The notes beneath the pieces are model-generated. The model saw only the letters and a list, made by a program, of their open reading frames with translations. It was not told where the DNA came from and did not search any database. Of a DNA stretch of 52,940 nucleotides, positions 1-11,911 are shown piece after piece (within the stretch, counting starts at the first letter, position 1; every line of letters starts with the position of its first letter). The translations under genes and the position numbers were made by a program. This DNA is from Usnea hakonensis (Eukaryota; Ascomycota; Lecanoromycetes; Lecanorales; Parmeliaceae), in assembly GCA_013423325.1 (NCBI GenBank), contig BLJB01000102.1:1-52940 (forward strand), written 5' to 3'.

Positions 1-1476
1 CCTCAGCCCCCCCCCCACCCCCCTTCCCCCACACCCCTCCACATCCCCACTCATACGAACCCCCACCCCAAGAAAAATCCGAACTCACACCCACCTACCT
101 ACTTACCCACGCTCCTTCATAAACTAGATCCACACACACACATATGTGGCGGCAGTATGATATGATATGATATGATAGAATAGGATAGGATAGGATAGGA
201 TATATCCTGGGGAAGGAAGGAAGGATGGTGAGAGGGTTGAGCATAGACCTAGCCGCGCTACTGTGCTGTGCTGTGCTATACTAATAGTAAATCATCCTGG
301 GGAAGGGGCTCGGTTAGCTTAGTTCGGTTCAATTCAATTCAATTCGATTCGATTCAATGTGGAGTATGATACATCTCATAGTATAGATATAGTAATAGGT
401 GCGTGGCGCTTATACACCGGCACGATCTCGAGTTACTAGATATCTAGATTCCCGAGGGCTAAGAGTATGATCTTTCAGGGTGAGGGGGGGAGGTTGGGAT
501 AGGGAGGGGCTAGCTACTCTTGGTAATGATAATGGGCTCGTGAGTGGGTCTGGGCTGTAGGTGGAGGGGGGGGGATGTGATGTTTGGGATTTGAAGGGGT
601 TTTGGTGAGGGGGGGTTTGGTGGGATGGGTTGAGATGTAGGGTTTCGGGGTTAGGTTATGAATCCTAAAGCTGAAGAAAAGCGGGAATTTGGGTAAGGGG
701 TAGATAATATAGTAATAAGCTAGTCGGTTCGAGGCCGTAGGTGGAGGGGGGAGGATGGGATGTTTGGGATTTGGAGGGGATTTGGTAAGGGGGGTTGTGG
801 TGGGATGGGTTGAGTTAGTTGTAGGTTTGGGGAGTTTGGTGCTGTCTGTGGTGGTGAATAATTGGTTTACGGGTTGGTGGTGCGTTGGTGGGTGAGGATG
901 ATAGTTAAAGGTGGGGATGTATTGTATTGCGTGATAGGGGTTTAGAGAGCGGAGTTCATATGTAGATTGTTATGATTTGGATAGTGTAGGGGGAGAAGGG
1001 CAAAGAGGGGCTTGAGGGCAAGTGTGAGGTGATATGTTCACTTTCTAAAGAGCAGGTCGTGTGGAGACAATGACGTGCGTGGGAAGATGAGAGTTGCCGA
1101 AAGCAAGTCATGAATGGGTGTTTCAGAGCCTAAGAGTGCCATACATCACTACCGCACCGACTACTGTAGGAAGAGTGAAGAGTGTGCAGGAGTCAAGTAA
1201 GCCATTACAAGATATAGTGTCGTAAGCTCGAGCCGCTGTGCTTCTTTGAGAAATTCCAATTTCAGCCTGATCTCCTCAAACGCCATCGTACTGCGAGCAA
1301 TTGAGCGATGCTCACATCAACATCTCAGAGAGAAACCCCCTTCGAGTATGTTTCTCAACCCTGAACAAAGACTCCTATATCGTTTCGGGAAAGAATCATG
1401 AGAAGTGGCGACGCGGATATACATGCGCCGCAAAAAAGAAACGAAGACGAGGACAGCGCTCCGTGCCGCATCGAGA
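1..1476. other. Low-complexity spacer, no gene seen
   Basis: The first 120 bases are C-rich, followed by short tandem runs (ATGAT, AGGAT, AATTC types) and then a strongly G/T-rich stretch. Two imperfect copies of a block of about 110 bases lie near 536-650 and 724-832. No open frame has coding character or a recognisable motif on either strand. The short frame at 1301-1534 has no similarity I recognise. Confidence 0.6.
536..832. repeat. Imperfect direct repeat, ~110-base unit, two copies
   Basis: The block starting around 545 (GGGCTGTAGGTGGAGGGG, then a TGTTTGGGATTTG core, then GGTGGGATGGGTTGAG) recurs from about 732 (GGCCGTAGGTGGAGGGG with the same later words in the same order). The copies are about 185 bases apart and differ by substitutions and by G-run lengths. 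This is read directly; no function is implied. Confidence 0.6.
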
Positions 1477-3567
1477 TCAGTGCTCCGTTTTGATGGAAGC
1501 TTCTGGGTCGGGTAAATATATCACACTGCCGTAACCTATTCTACCCTCCCCTCTCCTATCAATGAGGTACCCCAGGTCACGGTAATGATCTTCTTCAGCT
1601 GCAGTCATGAAGCGCAATACGGTAGCCAGAACACCACTCAAGTCTTTCCACGAGATTGTATAACCATTTTCAGCAGCGACGGTAATCCAGACCCGGTCAA
1701 GGGCGCCTCGACGTTCCCATCGACCGTTTGGTATCGGCATATCAGGATGGAGATCAACGTGGATCTGGACGGTACGGAGTGCGGACGTGAGTGCTGCATT
1801 GGCGTATATAGGGGGAATGGGAAAGCCAAAAACATGGAATAGCAGCGCAAGTGAAGTGGTGGGGGTGGGGTGAGGGTTAGGCACTAAGACTGTGAGGCTG
1901 GAATTGAAGCTGGCGTTGACAGATTGCTGGAACATTGTTCCGCCGACAAGGTTGCTAGACAGACCTCGGGTCTCCACACTGGTAGGGCCCGGCTTTGCGA
2001 ATAGTATAGTTCCAAATCCTACTCGTCCCCGTTGTGCATCTTTGACGTCTATTTCAAAAACTAGCTCACGTTCATGATCTTCGTCATCTTGGCAAAATTG
2101 CAGTAACCCGTTCAAGATACCGTCTAATTCTTTCCATCTTATGATTTTGGGGTCGTATGCCATTACATTGGTCCAGACATGGCCGGTGGTGGAAGTAGCT
2201 CGAAATATTCCTCCAATGGAGTTGTCAGGAGTCTGCGAGACTCTAGGAGAAATACTTTGCACGGCTTCACTAAGTGCACCATTGACTTCCGAGGGCGGAA
2301 TGGTGGTGTCGCCGAGGAACGTGATTGTGAGATTTATGTCAGTGTTGGCCACTGGATAAAGGATGGAATTGGAGACCGCCACTAGACTGAGAGATTGAAT
2401 TCCAGGCACGCTGCGGCGCTGCGGAAGAGTCTCAACATTGACAGCATCCATTCTCTTTGCTAGCTGGCTCGACTCAGATATGAAATACGATATGGTTCCC
2501 ACGCCCAATTTTCTCGAAGAATTGCCCACGATCCGAAATCCGAGAATCTGATAGTGTGTTTCCTGAAAATCTGTACCGAACGTGGTGGTGAAGGCGTAGA
2601 GGCCGAAGAGTACATCGAAAAGCTGGCGCCAGGTAATAATTTGGTCATGGTAGGTGAGAACGGTGACAGCTACTGGCATACCAGCTTCACGGCTGGTTGG
2701 AAGTATCCATCGGAACGCATCATCTTCTATACGCATCATTTCCGTTGGGCCATTTAGGTAGGGCCGAACCTTTGCCATTGCCCCTTCCAATGTGGCTTTG
2801 ACGCTTCGATCTGGTATAGGTGGGCCGAAGTAATAGAGATCAAGTTTGAGGGTGGTTCTAGGGATAGGGTAAATCTGACCCTCTTGCACCATTTTGGCTC
2901 CCTGCGAAGCAAGGGTTGAGTTGGTTGGCTGCAGTAAGGTGGAATTTTGGGGCCGGAGAGTCTCTTCATTGACCAAGGACATTGTCGGAGGAGGCCAAGC
3001 CCTTTTCTGGACTTCGTTATCGGCAGTATCAAGATACCACACCAGCCCGTACCCTATTCCTGGCTTCTGCTGACCAATCACCTCAATTTCGAATTCCAAG
3101 GAGTGATAATGTGTCGTCTCAGTACCTGGCCCAGCAGTCATATACTTAAATAGACCTTGCAGTATCCTGTTCAATTCCATCCATGTTATTTCCTCTCCTG
3201 CAAATGTTGTGATAGCGATCAGCATATTACCATGTGGACGGCGGTATTCGAATCGATCATTGGTTATTCGCTGGTTTGGATGATTCTGGGCATATTCGAA
3301 AATCGCTTGATCAGCTTCCAATAAGGTGTCCTTGACTTCGTCTTCTGGAATCGGCCGGCCGAGCTTTAGAAAGGCCAAGGCAATGTTGCGATAGGACAGG
3401 GATATCGGAGCCACACTAGAGGCAGAGGAGGCTCTGGATACATTCGTAATGGATAAGCCTCGAACTTTCTCGATACTGGATATCGCGGTAGGGAGAACGG
3501 CAGTCTGTGCACAGATGGCGTAGAGTAGCGGAAAGAGCACCACAGTGGAAGTGCAGCATGTGCGCAT
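1477..3567 (-). CDS. Secreted protein with four tandem copies of an unrecognised ~120-residue domain
   Basis: This is an intronless 696-residue protein starting at ATG 3567. Residues 1-22 form a typical signal peptide (basic start, hydrophobic core, Ala-rich end). The rest is four diverged copies of one domain, near residues 60-180, 238-364, 410-525 and 570-686. Each copy has an early G.PIP or T.IPP turn followed by a helix-like segment. Each then has an I-[TRS]-W-x-[EQK/D]-L...L signature (EEITWMEL at 125, QIITWRQL at 309, KIIRWKEL at 474, YTISWKDL at 636). Each ends in a glycine strand motif (IGYG 171, LGVG 354, VGFG 516, IGYG 677). Linkers carry N-x-S/T sites (NST 208 and 216, NAS 551, NSS 555) and Pro/Ser. 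I see no catalytic motif, so an extracellular structural or binding role is only inferred. I do not recognise the family. The open frame and repeat symmetry make the gene secure. Confidence 0.85.
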   Translation of the reverse strand: MRTCCTSTVVLFPLLYAICAQTAVLPTAISSIEKVRGLSITNVSRASSASSVAPISLSYRNIALAFLKLGRPIPEDEVKDTLLEADQAIFEYAQNHPNQRITNDRFEYRRPHGNMLIAITTFAGEEITWMELNRILQGLFKYMTAGPGTETTHYHSLEFEIEVIGQQKPGIGYGLVWYLDTADNEVQKRAWPPPTMSLVNEETLRPQNSTLLQPTNSTLASQGAKMVQEGQIYPIPRTTLKLDLYYFGPPIPDRSVKATLEGAMAKVRPYLNGPTEMMRIEDDAFRWILPTSREAGMPVAVTVLTYHDQIITWRQLFDVLFGLYAFTTTFGTDFQETHYQILGFRIVGNSSRKLGVGTISYFISESSQLAKRMDAVNVETLPQRRSVPGIQSLSLVAVSNSILYPVANTDINLTITFLGDTTIPPSEVNGALSEAVQSISPRVSQTPDNSIGGIFRATSTTGHVWTNVMAYDPKIIRWKELDGILNGLLQFCQDDEDHERELVFEIDVKDAQRGRVGFGTILFAKPGPTSVETRGLSSNLVGGTMFQQSVNASFNSSLTVLVPNPHPTPTTSLALLFHVFGFPIPPIYANAALTSALRTVQIHVDLHPDMPIPNGRWERRGALDRVWITVAAENGYTISWKDLSGVLATVLRFMTAAEEDHYRDLGYLIDRRGEGRIGYGSVIYLPDPEASIKTEH

Positions 3568-6500
3568 TGCGTTGACATGGGTCAGAGGTAGGAGAGTCTA
3601 GGCAAACGTGTGAGGCCTGTGTGTGGCATCCTAGAACTTCATCAGTACTGCAAGCCTTGCTGGAAATGCTTAAGAGTTTCTGAACAAGAAGTTGAGATGC
3701 GTACTTATTGGAGCTCTGTCGCATGTTGTGATATTCCCTCTTGTCGCGATTTGCGACAGATAGATATTTGCGCTGGACAGACCATTGGCACCGTACACAG
3801 TAGGTCATTACTGGGCAACAGGCGCTCTTGTGTCGTAAGTAACACTTTGACCCCAGAAGTCAGACCAGGGCGAACCAACGGCTGTGGTGAAAAATTCCTC
3901 ATCGCTATGGGTTGGTCGACTACCGGTAGCATGAGTGCAGGCCCAAGTCCTGCCCAGAGGATGCATCATCAATGTGAAGAGAGGCTGAATTGAGACCGCT
4001 CTTTCCCGACTCATCTGTACCCATCTACGATCACATACCCCAATTTCAGGCCATCCTGCAAACCTCGAGTATGTATAAAGTCTTTGAATCTCGTAAGTAT
4101 TGCCTTTGGCCAGTGTAGGTCAGGGTTCCAGTTCCCCTCGACGATAACAGGAACCCTTGTGTGTTGAATATGCCCTGAAGGTGGTTGAATAGCGGATCTA
4201 CTTGTTGGAAGCTCCAAGCAATCTTCCTCCAGGTCTATGAGAGTCACCTCCTTTCCAGCGTTCATTCAGTGTCCCAGCTCTTTCCTTGTACATCCGCCGC
4301 CTCAATCGTTCCCTTGCGCTGTCAATGTCCTTGCAAGACTGTCCTTTGTCAGCGCAGAAACACTTTGAATGGTTGTCACAGCAGATAGGAAATGACTCCA
4401 TCTTACGCAGTCAACTGGTGCCATCGCATAGCAATGCACTGAGTTGCACCGACGCAATAAAGTAGTAGGAAGCTATTATATAAAGATCAAGCTGCGTCTT
4501 GGCAACTACGGTCTACCATAATTACCGCGTAGCTTGTCACCACTGAAGCAAATAGCCCGCTCATATCGTATAGCATTGATGTTTCCCAGCCCTACAGAGG
4601 CTCCCTTCATACCACTACCCCAACGTCAGCCGCTTCTCCTTCGGCAAGCCATCGAATGGCGTTCTCCACGGAATCGTGAAAATACCCTCACGCTGGACGA
4701 CATCTCATAGCGATGGGCGTATCGTGAAATGGAACGCTGGTCCCTTTTCACAGCATGTCGCCAACACTTCGCAATCTGAATACTACAGTACGTGGAGGAG
4801 CGTCGATGCTCTAGCAGGGAAGAAAATACCATACAGCTAGAGAGTGGACATGATGGACGGTACTGGTGGTGTCTTTCAACACCTAACATACCCTTGCGTT
4901 GCTCGAACGAAATCATTACTGCTATCCAGAAAGAGCAGACGTCCACGAAAGGAAGGCAGAAAGCTCAGCGACAGAGAGCAGGTTGCCCTACAGACTGATT
5001 GGAAAGGTTGCGCTTTGGACGGAGAAAATTTAAGGAGAAGGTCATGATGCCGTCCTACATGATACCGTGCACATGGCTCTTCCTTGGACTGACATGCAAT
5101 GTTTTCTGTAGGTCCGGGTCCGGGCAGTTGTCTATCTCTTCCTGGGGCCAATGGAGGTCTCCCATGCGGACCGATCATTACTCGCCATCAGGCTGCGGTG
5201 AATGAGACTCAGACATACGAAGGGATGCGGGAAGATCTTGAAGAATTGTCAAGTCGCATGAGGCTCTACGCCATTGCTGAAGATATATACTTGCGCAGAT
5301 GTTCCTTGCCCTTGGGAAGACAACTCTCACGTGCACTGATTTGTATCTACACTTTTATCCCGGTCTGTTTGGCGAAGACGAAGGAATGCTCCACTCGCAA
5401 CACTGGCGGCCAGCTTCTGAACATGACCTGCACTTCATGGAGTTGCTTACACAGGGTCCAAGATGAAGCACGAGTAGGGGCTATCAGGATCCAGAGATTC
5501 ATGACAGGATTTTGTTAGTCAATGTGAAGGTCCATAAGTCAGGCTTGGTAGCAGGCAGCTTTGACGAATGCAGCACAGAAGCGCATGATCTCAGGGAGCG
5601 AGCTCACTTGCTCGCTCGTGAAAGAACTTTAAGTTTTGAAAAAAGCTACCGCATGATGGCGAAGAAGATGACATTCATGTGTACGCGCAATTAATTTTTG
5701 TTGCGCCAAGTCCATGGAGCTAACAAGGGACATCGCTAGATGACTGACCCAGAGGAGCGAGGGTATATTTTTTGAGTCTCTGCTGACCAAGCCTGGCTCA
5801 ATGTCATGAAGATGACGACGAACGGAAACGGGCGTTCACACCATCTTCCTTGCGATACTCGTGCCAAGAAGCACCCGTACAAAGGATCACTCGGCGACGT
5901 CACTATTTGACAGTAACATCTTGCAGCATCTTATCCCTCGCTTTTCTGGTATCTCCTGGGTATGTCATGTCACAACGCGGGCCTTTCTCTACTGCAATCC
6001 TGCAATTGTGCAGTGTGGGCGTCGGTCCTACCATTTCTAGGGGGATGCCATACTCAGAGATTGTTGGCTCGGGCTACGACAAGGGAGTCATTTGAGCGAT
6101 TGAGCGAGTCTTAGAGGTATAAGTCACTAAAGCAGGGAGGTAATGGGGTGTTGTTGATGCTGGGAAGAGCTTATGAAGTACTTTCTGAATGCTACTGCAT
6201 GTGGCCAAACAAGCAAGCACTCGAAAAAGGTTTCCAAAATTCGGGGATGCTGGGCGTTGACGAGCCAGCACGGTCGATCGCTGTAGAGCATGATCCACCA
6301 ACAGCACTCTTAGCTTGATAGGATCAGATGTCGTCGCAATTCATCCCGAGGTGTAACACAGCCTACCAACAGACGGGACTAAGATGCTTTATATATCTGA
6401 TAGACGAAAAGGATGACTACCTATATAAATTCACGAAGGAGCCAATGAAAGCGCAGGAGATTGAGTTATTGACCAATGAACTATGTTCTAAAGTAAGCAA

Positions 6501-7482
6501 GGCTCAATAAATTGACAGCCTCACCGCCTTTGGCCCCCGGGTTTCGGCAATCTCAAGGCAACAGGATCAGGAGCTGAGGAGATAGAGTAGTACTCGTAGG
6601 TGTGGAGGAAGGAAGCAGGATGAGGGCGAGCAATTAATTAAGCGATTTGCGAGGCGGCGAATCAGAAGCAGGTAGCCTCGTAGCCACACTATACCTTGCC
6701 AAGTATCTTATGCAACGTACCGGGCCGTAATGCTTGGATATAAGACTCTACTGAATGAGGTTTGGTGTCTGAATATTAGGCGGTCTGTCTGTAGATGGCT
6801 TCTGCGGAAGGACCAATAAGAAGAGAGTGAAACTAAGATTAGCAATTTTGGATGCGACGTTAGACTCGGCCGAGACGCTCGGGCTGAGCAGAAAAGTATA
6901 CTTATGCTGTAAGAAATATTTTTAACCTATCGTATTACACGTGTGGCATGCACTTTTCTCCTGAGTTCTGACAGGTATTTCCGTTTCAAAGTGCGCAAAT
7001 GGGACAGGGTCGCATTCCACCAAATACTTTAGGTGGTGTTTTAAATTGCATCCGGCATGTCTCAGCCCTATGACCGCAGCCCTACATTTTCAGATTTTCA
7101 AAGCTCCTCAGCCCCTTCTCTCTGCCTCGTGCGCAAAAACATGGCTCTCCAAAGACAAGGAGAAAGAAGAAAGCTCCGCCTCACGATGGAGTACACCAAC
7201 ACATGAACACATAAGCACGATGATGGTTTTAGCATTACACGCTCCTTTCTCCTCTATTACAGAATACATCTTATGATTGTAGCGAAACAACAACAACCAC
7301 AACAACAACCACAACAACTCATCATTATTCTACCTATCCCCATCTCAATACTATAGACCGTCATTGGGCATTCATACGAAGCGCTTTCCTGCCGCCTTTC
7401 CCCAGATTATTATCGGATTGTCTTGAATCCTGCCAGCTGTACCTTAGTCAGCCAACTATTAATTCGGATTTGGGCATGTGCC
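3568..7482. other. Spacer with scattered coding relics, no confident gene
   Basis: Apart from the 4.58-5.52 kb relic listed separately, no long frame is convincing. On the minus strand, 4401-3808 holds two overlapping frames with protein-like composition. One is Cys-rich from 4401; another from 4265 contains KAILTRFKDF. A frame change separates them, so they may be a decayed gene. A 60-codon frame at 6328-6510 (+) has no features I recognise. The last 300 bases before 7483 are probably the 5' leader of the transporter-glycosyltransferase gene and include a CAACAA-rich run near 7290-7317. Confidence 0.4.
4586..5518 (+). pseudogene. Possible spliced hypothetical gene or relic
   Basis: An open frame from about 4586 reads through NVSRFSFGKPSNGVLHG and TSQSEYY to a canonical GTACGT donor at about 4790. 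A downstream frame beginning after CAGCTAG near 4842 is in phase and reads GHDGRYWWCLSTPNIPLR before stopping near 5000. A further frame, 5099-5518, follows a CTGTAG acceptor and includes QTYEGMREDLEELSSRMRL. The pieces look like exons of one protein, but I could not join the last one in frame and found no good start codon. I do not recognise the product. Either a poorly modelled gene or a decayed copy would fit. Confidence 0.25.
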
Positions 7483-10400
7483 ATGGACCGTCAATGCCTC
7501 AACGGACTTCTGGCCATCGCTGCTGTTAGTGCCGATTCTGGCCTGCTGGTGGTGAACAGATTTGTTCTTTCATGTCAGTAAAAGCCTTGATACCTGAATC
7601 CACACTCGGTCTGTACTAAAGTCATTGGGCACATTTTAGCCGGCACATACAAGTGAGCTTCCACTTTGGCACTAGCCCCGCTGTCCACCAATCCAAGGCC
7701 ACAAAAGATCGTTGACCTTGCCTGTTCTAGATTTCCCTTTCCAGTCACCACTGCCCTAATCCAGAGTGTCATCTCTTTCATTCTCATCATCTTACTTGAA
7801 CGCCTGACCAGTCTCTTCCTGTGTTGCCTTACTCCCAGAGAATCCGTCATTTCGCTCGACGCAGATCAAGAGTCACTTCTTCGCCAAGACGAGAAACTTC
7901 AATCGCATCGGGCAGAACTCCCGCGGCGACGCTCCCCACTGCGAAGGACACCTATCCACCAACGACTTCGACATGTCTTCTGGAGAATCATTCCTCTTGC
8001 TACTGTATACTTTGCCAAGATTGTCCTCGGCAATGTATACATGACGTACGTTTGTTTGTCTTTTCATCAAGCAAGACATTGACTGACATGGCCCGAGGTC
8101 AGCCGTTTACCCCTGACCACCTACACTCTGGTCCGCGTCGCAGCCATTCCCTTGTCACTCGTACTGAATGTCTCTTTGACTGGCGACTCGCATTCGGCTC
8201 TCGGAACATGCTGTCTGACAGTAGCAACTTTGAGCGTCATCCTGGCCATGATGCCCCTCTCCGATCTCAACGTAGCATTTTTACTACAGGGTTTCTTGCT
8301 GTCGTTGTCGGACGCGCTTTTTCCGATTGTTCTCGTAAACACGTATGATGGACGCTTTCAGAAACGAACGAGTCAAGACAGTGTTGCAGACGAGGACAGA
8401 GAACGCTTTGGGTCGTCATCACTGCTGTTGCGTATGCAGCAAGCATGCAGCAAATTCTGGTCAATACTTCGTCACGTGTCTTTCGTATCAACGGCCTTGC
8501 TGGCAGTCCATGTCTTCGTGTCCGGGGAACTACGGAGCACCCAAGAGAACTGCTATGTACTAGACGTAGGTATTTTACGATGGCTTCTTGCTATTGGAGG
8601 AATTTTGAACGGAACAGTATTAATCCTAATGGCGCTTCTTGCCATTGCGGCCTCTCCAGTGACGACAACGTTCCTTGCCGCACCCATGAACGCTTTTCAA
8701 ATCGCCATCTTCATGTACACTGGCTTCAACAACTATCGATGGATAGGTCTTTCAGTCTGCTGGGCTCTTGGACTTGCCTTTATCTTTTTGCCAACGAAAG
8801 ACAACACCAGTAGCTCACTAGCAACGACGCGCAAATCCTACTCGTTTGCGCGCAATACGATCATCATTATATTAGCGGGTGGGGCTCTCTCTGGTGTGAA
8901 CCTCCTAGAACGTGGGAGCACTGTCCCCCCAAACATCGAAGCGTCCACTTGCCAAAATGGTTCCAGTGTCGCTAGTAAAGTCCCTTGGCCCAAAGCATTG
9001 AACTACACTAGCGCACTGCATGATGATTACCTCGGTGCCCGGCCTCATGTGGACACAATTGCAAACTTGACTTTCCTCGTGGAGAAGTGCCGAGAAATTG
9101 AAGAGGGTGGAGGTGTTGATGATGTGGTCAACTGTTTGTCGATCTTGGAGCACGGAGAGAATGAGTACTTCTCCATTCCGAAGAAGAACCTAAACAATCG
9201 TATTAGTGACCTCGGCGCTGAGGTAGACATTGCAGCCCTTTCGATCCCGAGCGAAGAGTCTCTGGTTAACGATCCTGCTGGCGCCGCTGCTGGACAGACC
9301 AATTCAAGTTCATACTTTGGCACTTGCGAGGGGCCAGTCATCCCATTTCACGTCTACTGGACCGGTCCTGCGACTTGGAGGGTCGAACTATTTATCAAGG
9401 CTTATCTCTACACCCAAAATCTGCCATGTTCAAGACTGTGGCTGTGGCTGGACTCCGATCTCGACGCCACCGCTGTCGAAAAGATGCTTTGCGAGGATTG
9501 GATATTCCAGCGCTTCCGACCACTTGTTGCCCGCGGAGACATTGTGCTCAAAAGCTGGACTTTCCCAGACCGGGTACCACTCGCTCGCGAAAGCACAGAA
9601 AATGACTCGGCACCAGAGATATTACCAAGCATGCTTACCGAGGATGGCGAGATCATCCTCGCTAATGGCTTAGTCCAGGATGCCGATGGCCGACAATGGC
9701 TCAATTTCAAATCTCCACACGCCTCTCTCGCCCCAGTCCAAGTGTCGGACGCAGTCCGCTTCATCCTCTTGCATCTCTACGGTGGCGTTTACTGCGACAT
9801 GGATGTCCTGCTTCTTCGAGACATGCGACCATTACTCCTGCCTGACCCGAGCTCCGGCGCCAGGGCTTTCGCCGAACAATGGGTAGAGCGTTGCGCTCCC
9901 TACGACTACAACACAGCCGTCATTTCCCTCCCTGCCAATTCATCCCTCTCATCGTACCTCTTGCGGGGTGGTGTGCGAATGGGCATGAACTTCCATCCCC
10001 GAGTCATGGGGCGCATGTTGTGGAATGACGGAAGAGGGCAAGAGCTCAAGATGCTGCACAATGCGGTTTTTGATCCTTTGGTCACCAATTTGAGGCGTGA
10101 GGGGACGGGTACGTGCACGGTGCCTTGCCACAAGAATTTTCAGAGTGCGTTCATGGGAGAGGTGGAGGAAAAGGAAAATGAATGGAGCAATTATCATGCG
10201 GAAGTGGTGGGAGGAAGTGAGCAAGGGGGGTCGAAGGGCAATCGGACTCTAGGGAATTTTTTCAGGGGTGCGTGGGCTTATCATATTCATAATCAGGTAT
10301 GTCTGCTTTCCTATTGGTCCCTTTTCTCCCTCCTTTGGCAGGCGATCGGCAAGCATGCCAAATCCTCCGTGGCACGAGGAAAGAGGCTTTTCCTGGCTGG

Positions 10401-10622
10401 TGGCCAAAGTCTTAGCCGAGATGGTCACAGCACAGCATCCGCGGTGAAGCAACAAAGGCTGACGGGCTCGCACAGTGGTGGAAATTCCCGGAACCGAGCT
10501 CGTGGATGGAGGTGGTGACGCAGGCTCAAGATGGGTTCTTTGATGGCTTCCGAACTAACGCCTACGGGGAGATGTGGGAGGGGCCAGTGGTGAAGGGATT
10601 TGATCGAGAGAAGTGGCCATAG
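7483..10622 (+). CDS. Nucleotide-sugar-transporter-like / GT32-like glycosyltransferase fusion protein
   Basis: My model has exons 7483-7573, 7640-7652, 7731-8045, 8103-10296 and 10476-10622, all in phase, giving 919 residues. Residues 1 to about 410 resemble the triose-phosphate/nucleotide-sugar transporter (TPT/DMT) family. They have many hydrophobic helices, an N-R-x9-FPFP element after helix 1 (family form NK...FP), and TYTLVRVAAIPLSLVLN. Residues about 550-919 resemble the GT32 'DXD sugar-binding' family: IPFHVYWTG start, LYGGVYCDMD with the D-M-D metal motif at 705-707, and a Trp-rich tail (WWKFPEPSSW) in the last exon. Inferred job: a Golgi-membrane glycosyltransferase coupled to donor import or membrane anchoring. 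Skipping the 13-base exon (donor 7578, acceptor 7730) also keeps frame. Reading through the 179-base last intron would replace the conserved tail, so splicing is preferred. Branch-like CTGAC lies near 8082 and GCTGAC near 10459. Confidence 0.85.
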
Positions 10623-11911
10623 GATGACGCTATTATTATTCTGTGTGATGGTGCGATGGAAGATACCCTTGATGTCTTTTGGCAGAGAGAGCAGGGAAGC
10701 GAGTCTACCATGACTACCTACTTGAGTAAGTAGATTGGCTTGCCTTGGATAAGTTTGCTAGAGCGGACACGTGTACTTGGTGCCTTGCATGGCTTGCTTT
10801 TGTTCAATTTGGGTGTGGGGGCCCTTTTTGGCAAGCATGACATGCTGATGCATACCTGATACACCCCTCGGAATAATTACATTTTGGGTGAGACAGCGTG
10901 ATGCGACGCGCCATTCATACTTTACATAGATAAATGTCGCCCCCACGTTCTTTGTAGTGATGAATATGTTCGGCGTAATTCCTTGGTCAAATATCTGTCG
11001 CATACTCCGTACAACATATTTCAGACGCTATAACCCTGCACCCATTGGCTCGGTTCTTATGACAAGCCTTCCTATATAAATCCGTCTTATGTCATAGATT
11101 CAATTCAATTCATCCTTCTGACCGAGTACATGTAACATAAGGTAATTGATAATTGACTGTTCCATGTTTATGCGAATACGACCACAAGAGCCATCCACGT
11201 GTCCCATCCATGATCCACGCCATGCTTATTTGCCAAGCTTTCTATTGGTCCCCTCGGCCTCCCCGCCACACCTCGCCCGAAGCGCCTCGGCCGAGATTGA
11301 ATCTGACGCAACCACGGATTCGATCTAAGGGGGATCAGCCTAAAACCAAATTTCCGCTCTTCCCGCTTGAGGTGTGGAATGGGTTGCCGTAGCCGGGCTA
11401 ACCTTATTGGGCAGGGAATGAAGGGGGATTTTTTTTTATTCTTTTTTGTTTTTTATTTTTGGTTTTTTTTTTTATTTTCATCTTTCTTCTTTATTGTTCT
11501 TTTTTTCTTGTGGATTCTGTTTGGGGCTGGCTTTGTGGTGGATGATGGTCTTGAGCAAGCTATATTAATGGGATGAGTGATTGAGTGTTCATTGTGCAAA
11601 AGGTGTCAATTACTACGGAAGCATCTTTGCTAAGACTACGAATTGCTGAGACGGAAGTTTAGATACGCCCTCTTTGATACAAGGTGTTTGTGTGGTTTGA
11701 GAATCAGGGTTGCTGGGTGGAGAGGAGAGTGTTTGAGGTATGTTTCGCTGTTATTTTGAGCATCTTGAAGAGCTGCACCTTCCCCTTCCCCTTCTTGCTT
11801 TGCATAATACAAAGGCCTGCAGTGAGCGTAAAGAAGGTCGGGAGCGACGGTGGCTGATCTTGACAGGCGCATAAATCATCACCCTTATCACCCTTTCGCC
11901 AATCAGACACA
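10623..11911. other. Intergenic spacer, no gene seen
   Basis: There are short frames only. A TATATAAAT word occurs near 11070, but it is about 840 bases upstream of the next start codon. A T-rich run dominated by TTTTT occupies 11430-11510; the frame crossing it (F-rich) is a composition artefact. Confidence 0.6.
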
